NCBI GenBank assembly: GCA_005798925.1
Contig: SYID01000143.1
Span: 1 to 6,396, forward strand
Length of the DNA: 6,396 nt
DNA from: Verrucomicrobiota bacterium
GTDB lineage: Bacteria > Verrucomicrobiota > Verrucomicrobiia > Opitutales > UBA953
Direction: 5' to 3'
The notes under the pieces are model-generated. The model saw only the letters and a program-made list of their open reading frames with translations. It ran no database searches and had not been told where the DNA came from. Below, piece by piece: positions 6,364 to 6,396 of the stretch. Made by a program: the position numbers and the translations under genes. Within the stretch, counting starts at the first letter, position 1, and every line of letters starts with the position of its first letter.

Positions 6364-6396
6364 GCCCCCCGACCCGCCCAGAACGAAAAGGCCGCC

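Overview
The window is high-GC DNA from a Gram-negative bacterium. A secretin (GspD/PilQ family) directly followed by a GspE/PilB-type ATPase shows a double-membrane envelope with a type II secretion or type IV pilus-like machine. Coding G/C preference at third positions is very strong: 49 of the last 52 intact gspE codons end in G or C. Shine-Dalgarno sequences are weak or absent before most starts. Protein style and layout would suit a Verrucomicrobiota (Opitutae-like) genome, but that placement is an inference from impression and no marker gene confirms it.

Left part, minus strand: the secretin gene gspD (3457 to 1286) is followed after one base by gspE (ATG at 1284). GspE reads as a normal ATPase up to residue 376 (the conserved RQDPE motif). 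At a HindIII hexamer (AAGCTT, 153-158) the homology stops abruptly. From there to the window edge the minus strand encodes, in another frame, about 52 residues that look like the loop and helix of an O-antigen ligase/polymerase (Wzy/WaaL-type) membrane protein, with clearly different codon use. This junction between two unrelated genes is the most notable thing in the window. A chimeric clone or assembly, or a real rearrangement, would explain it.

Middle: a 155-bp intergenic region separates gspD from a divergent gene for an unrecognised 179-residue protein (3613-4152). It carries a perfect 12-bp palindrome inside the spacer of a plausible gspD promoter, and a second dyad next to it. The unknown gene is followed after 50 bp by rmuC (4203-5543), a membrane-anchored coiled-coil protein with the RmuC nuclease-like domain.

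Right part: a tRNA-Ala(CGC) gene lies on the minus strand (5560-5635), convergent with rmuC and 16 bp from it. A SlyD-type FKBP peptidyl-prolyl isomerase follows on the plus strand (5746-6363). Its C-terminal metal-binding tail is built of Gly-Cys-Cys repeats with ten cysteines, where E. coli SlyD has a mainly His-rich tail.

The genes do not form one pathway. gspD and gspE belong together (secretin plus assembly ATPase), and the others look like ordinary neighbouring housekeeping genes. I see no CRISPR array, no insertion sequence and no evident defence or novel multi-gene system. No gene-free stretch exceeds 160 bp.
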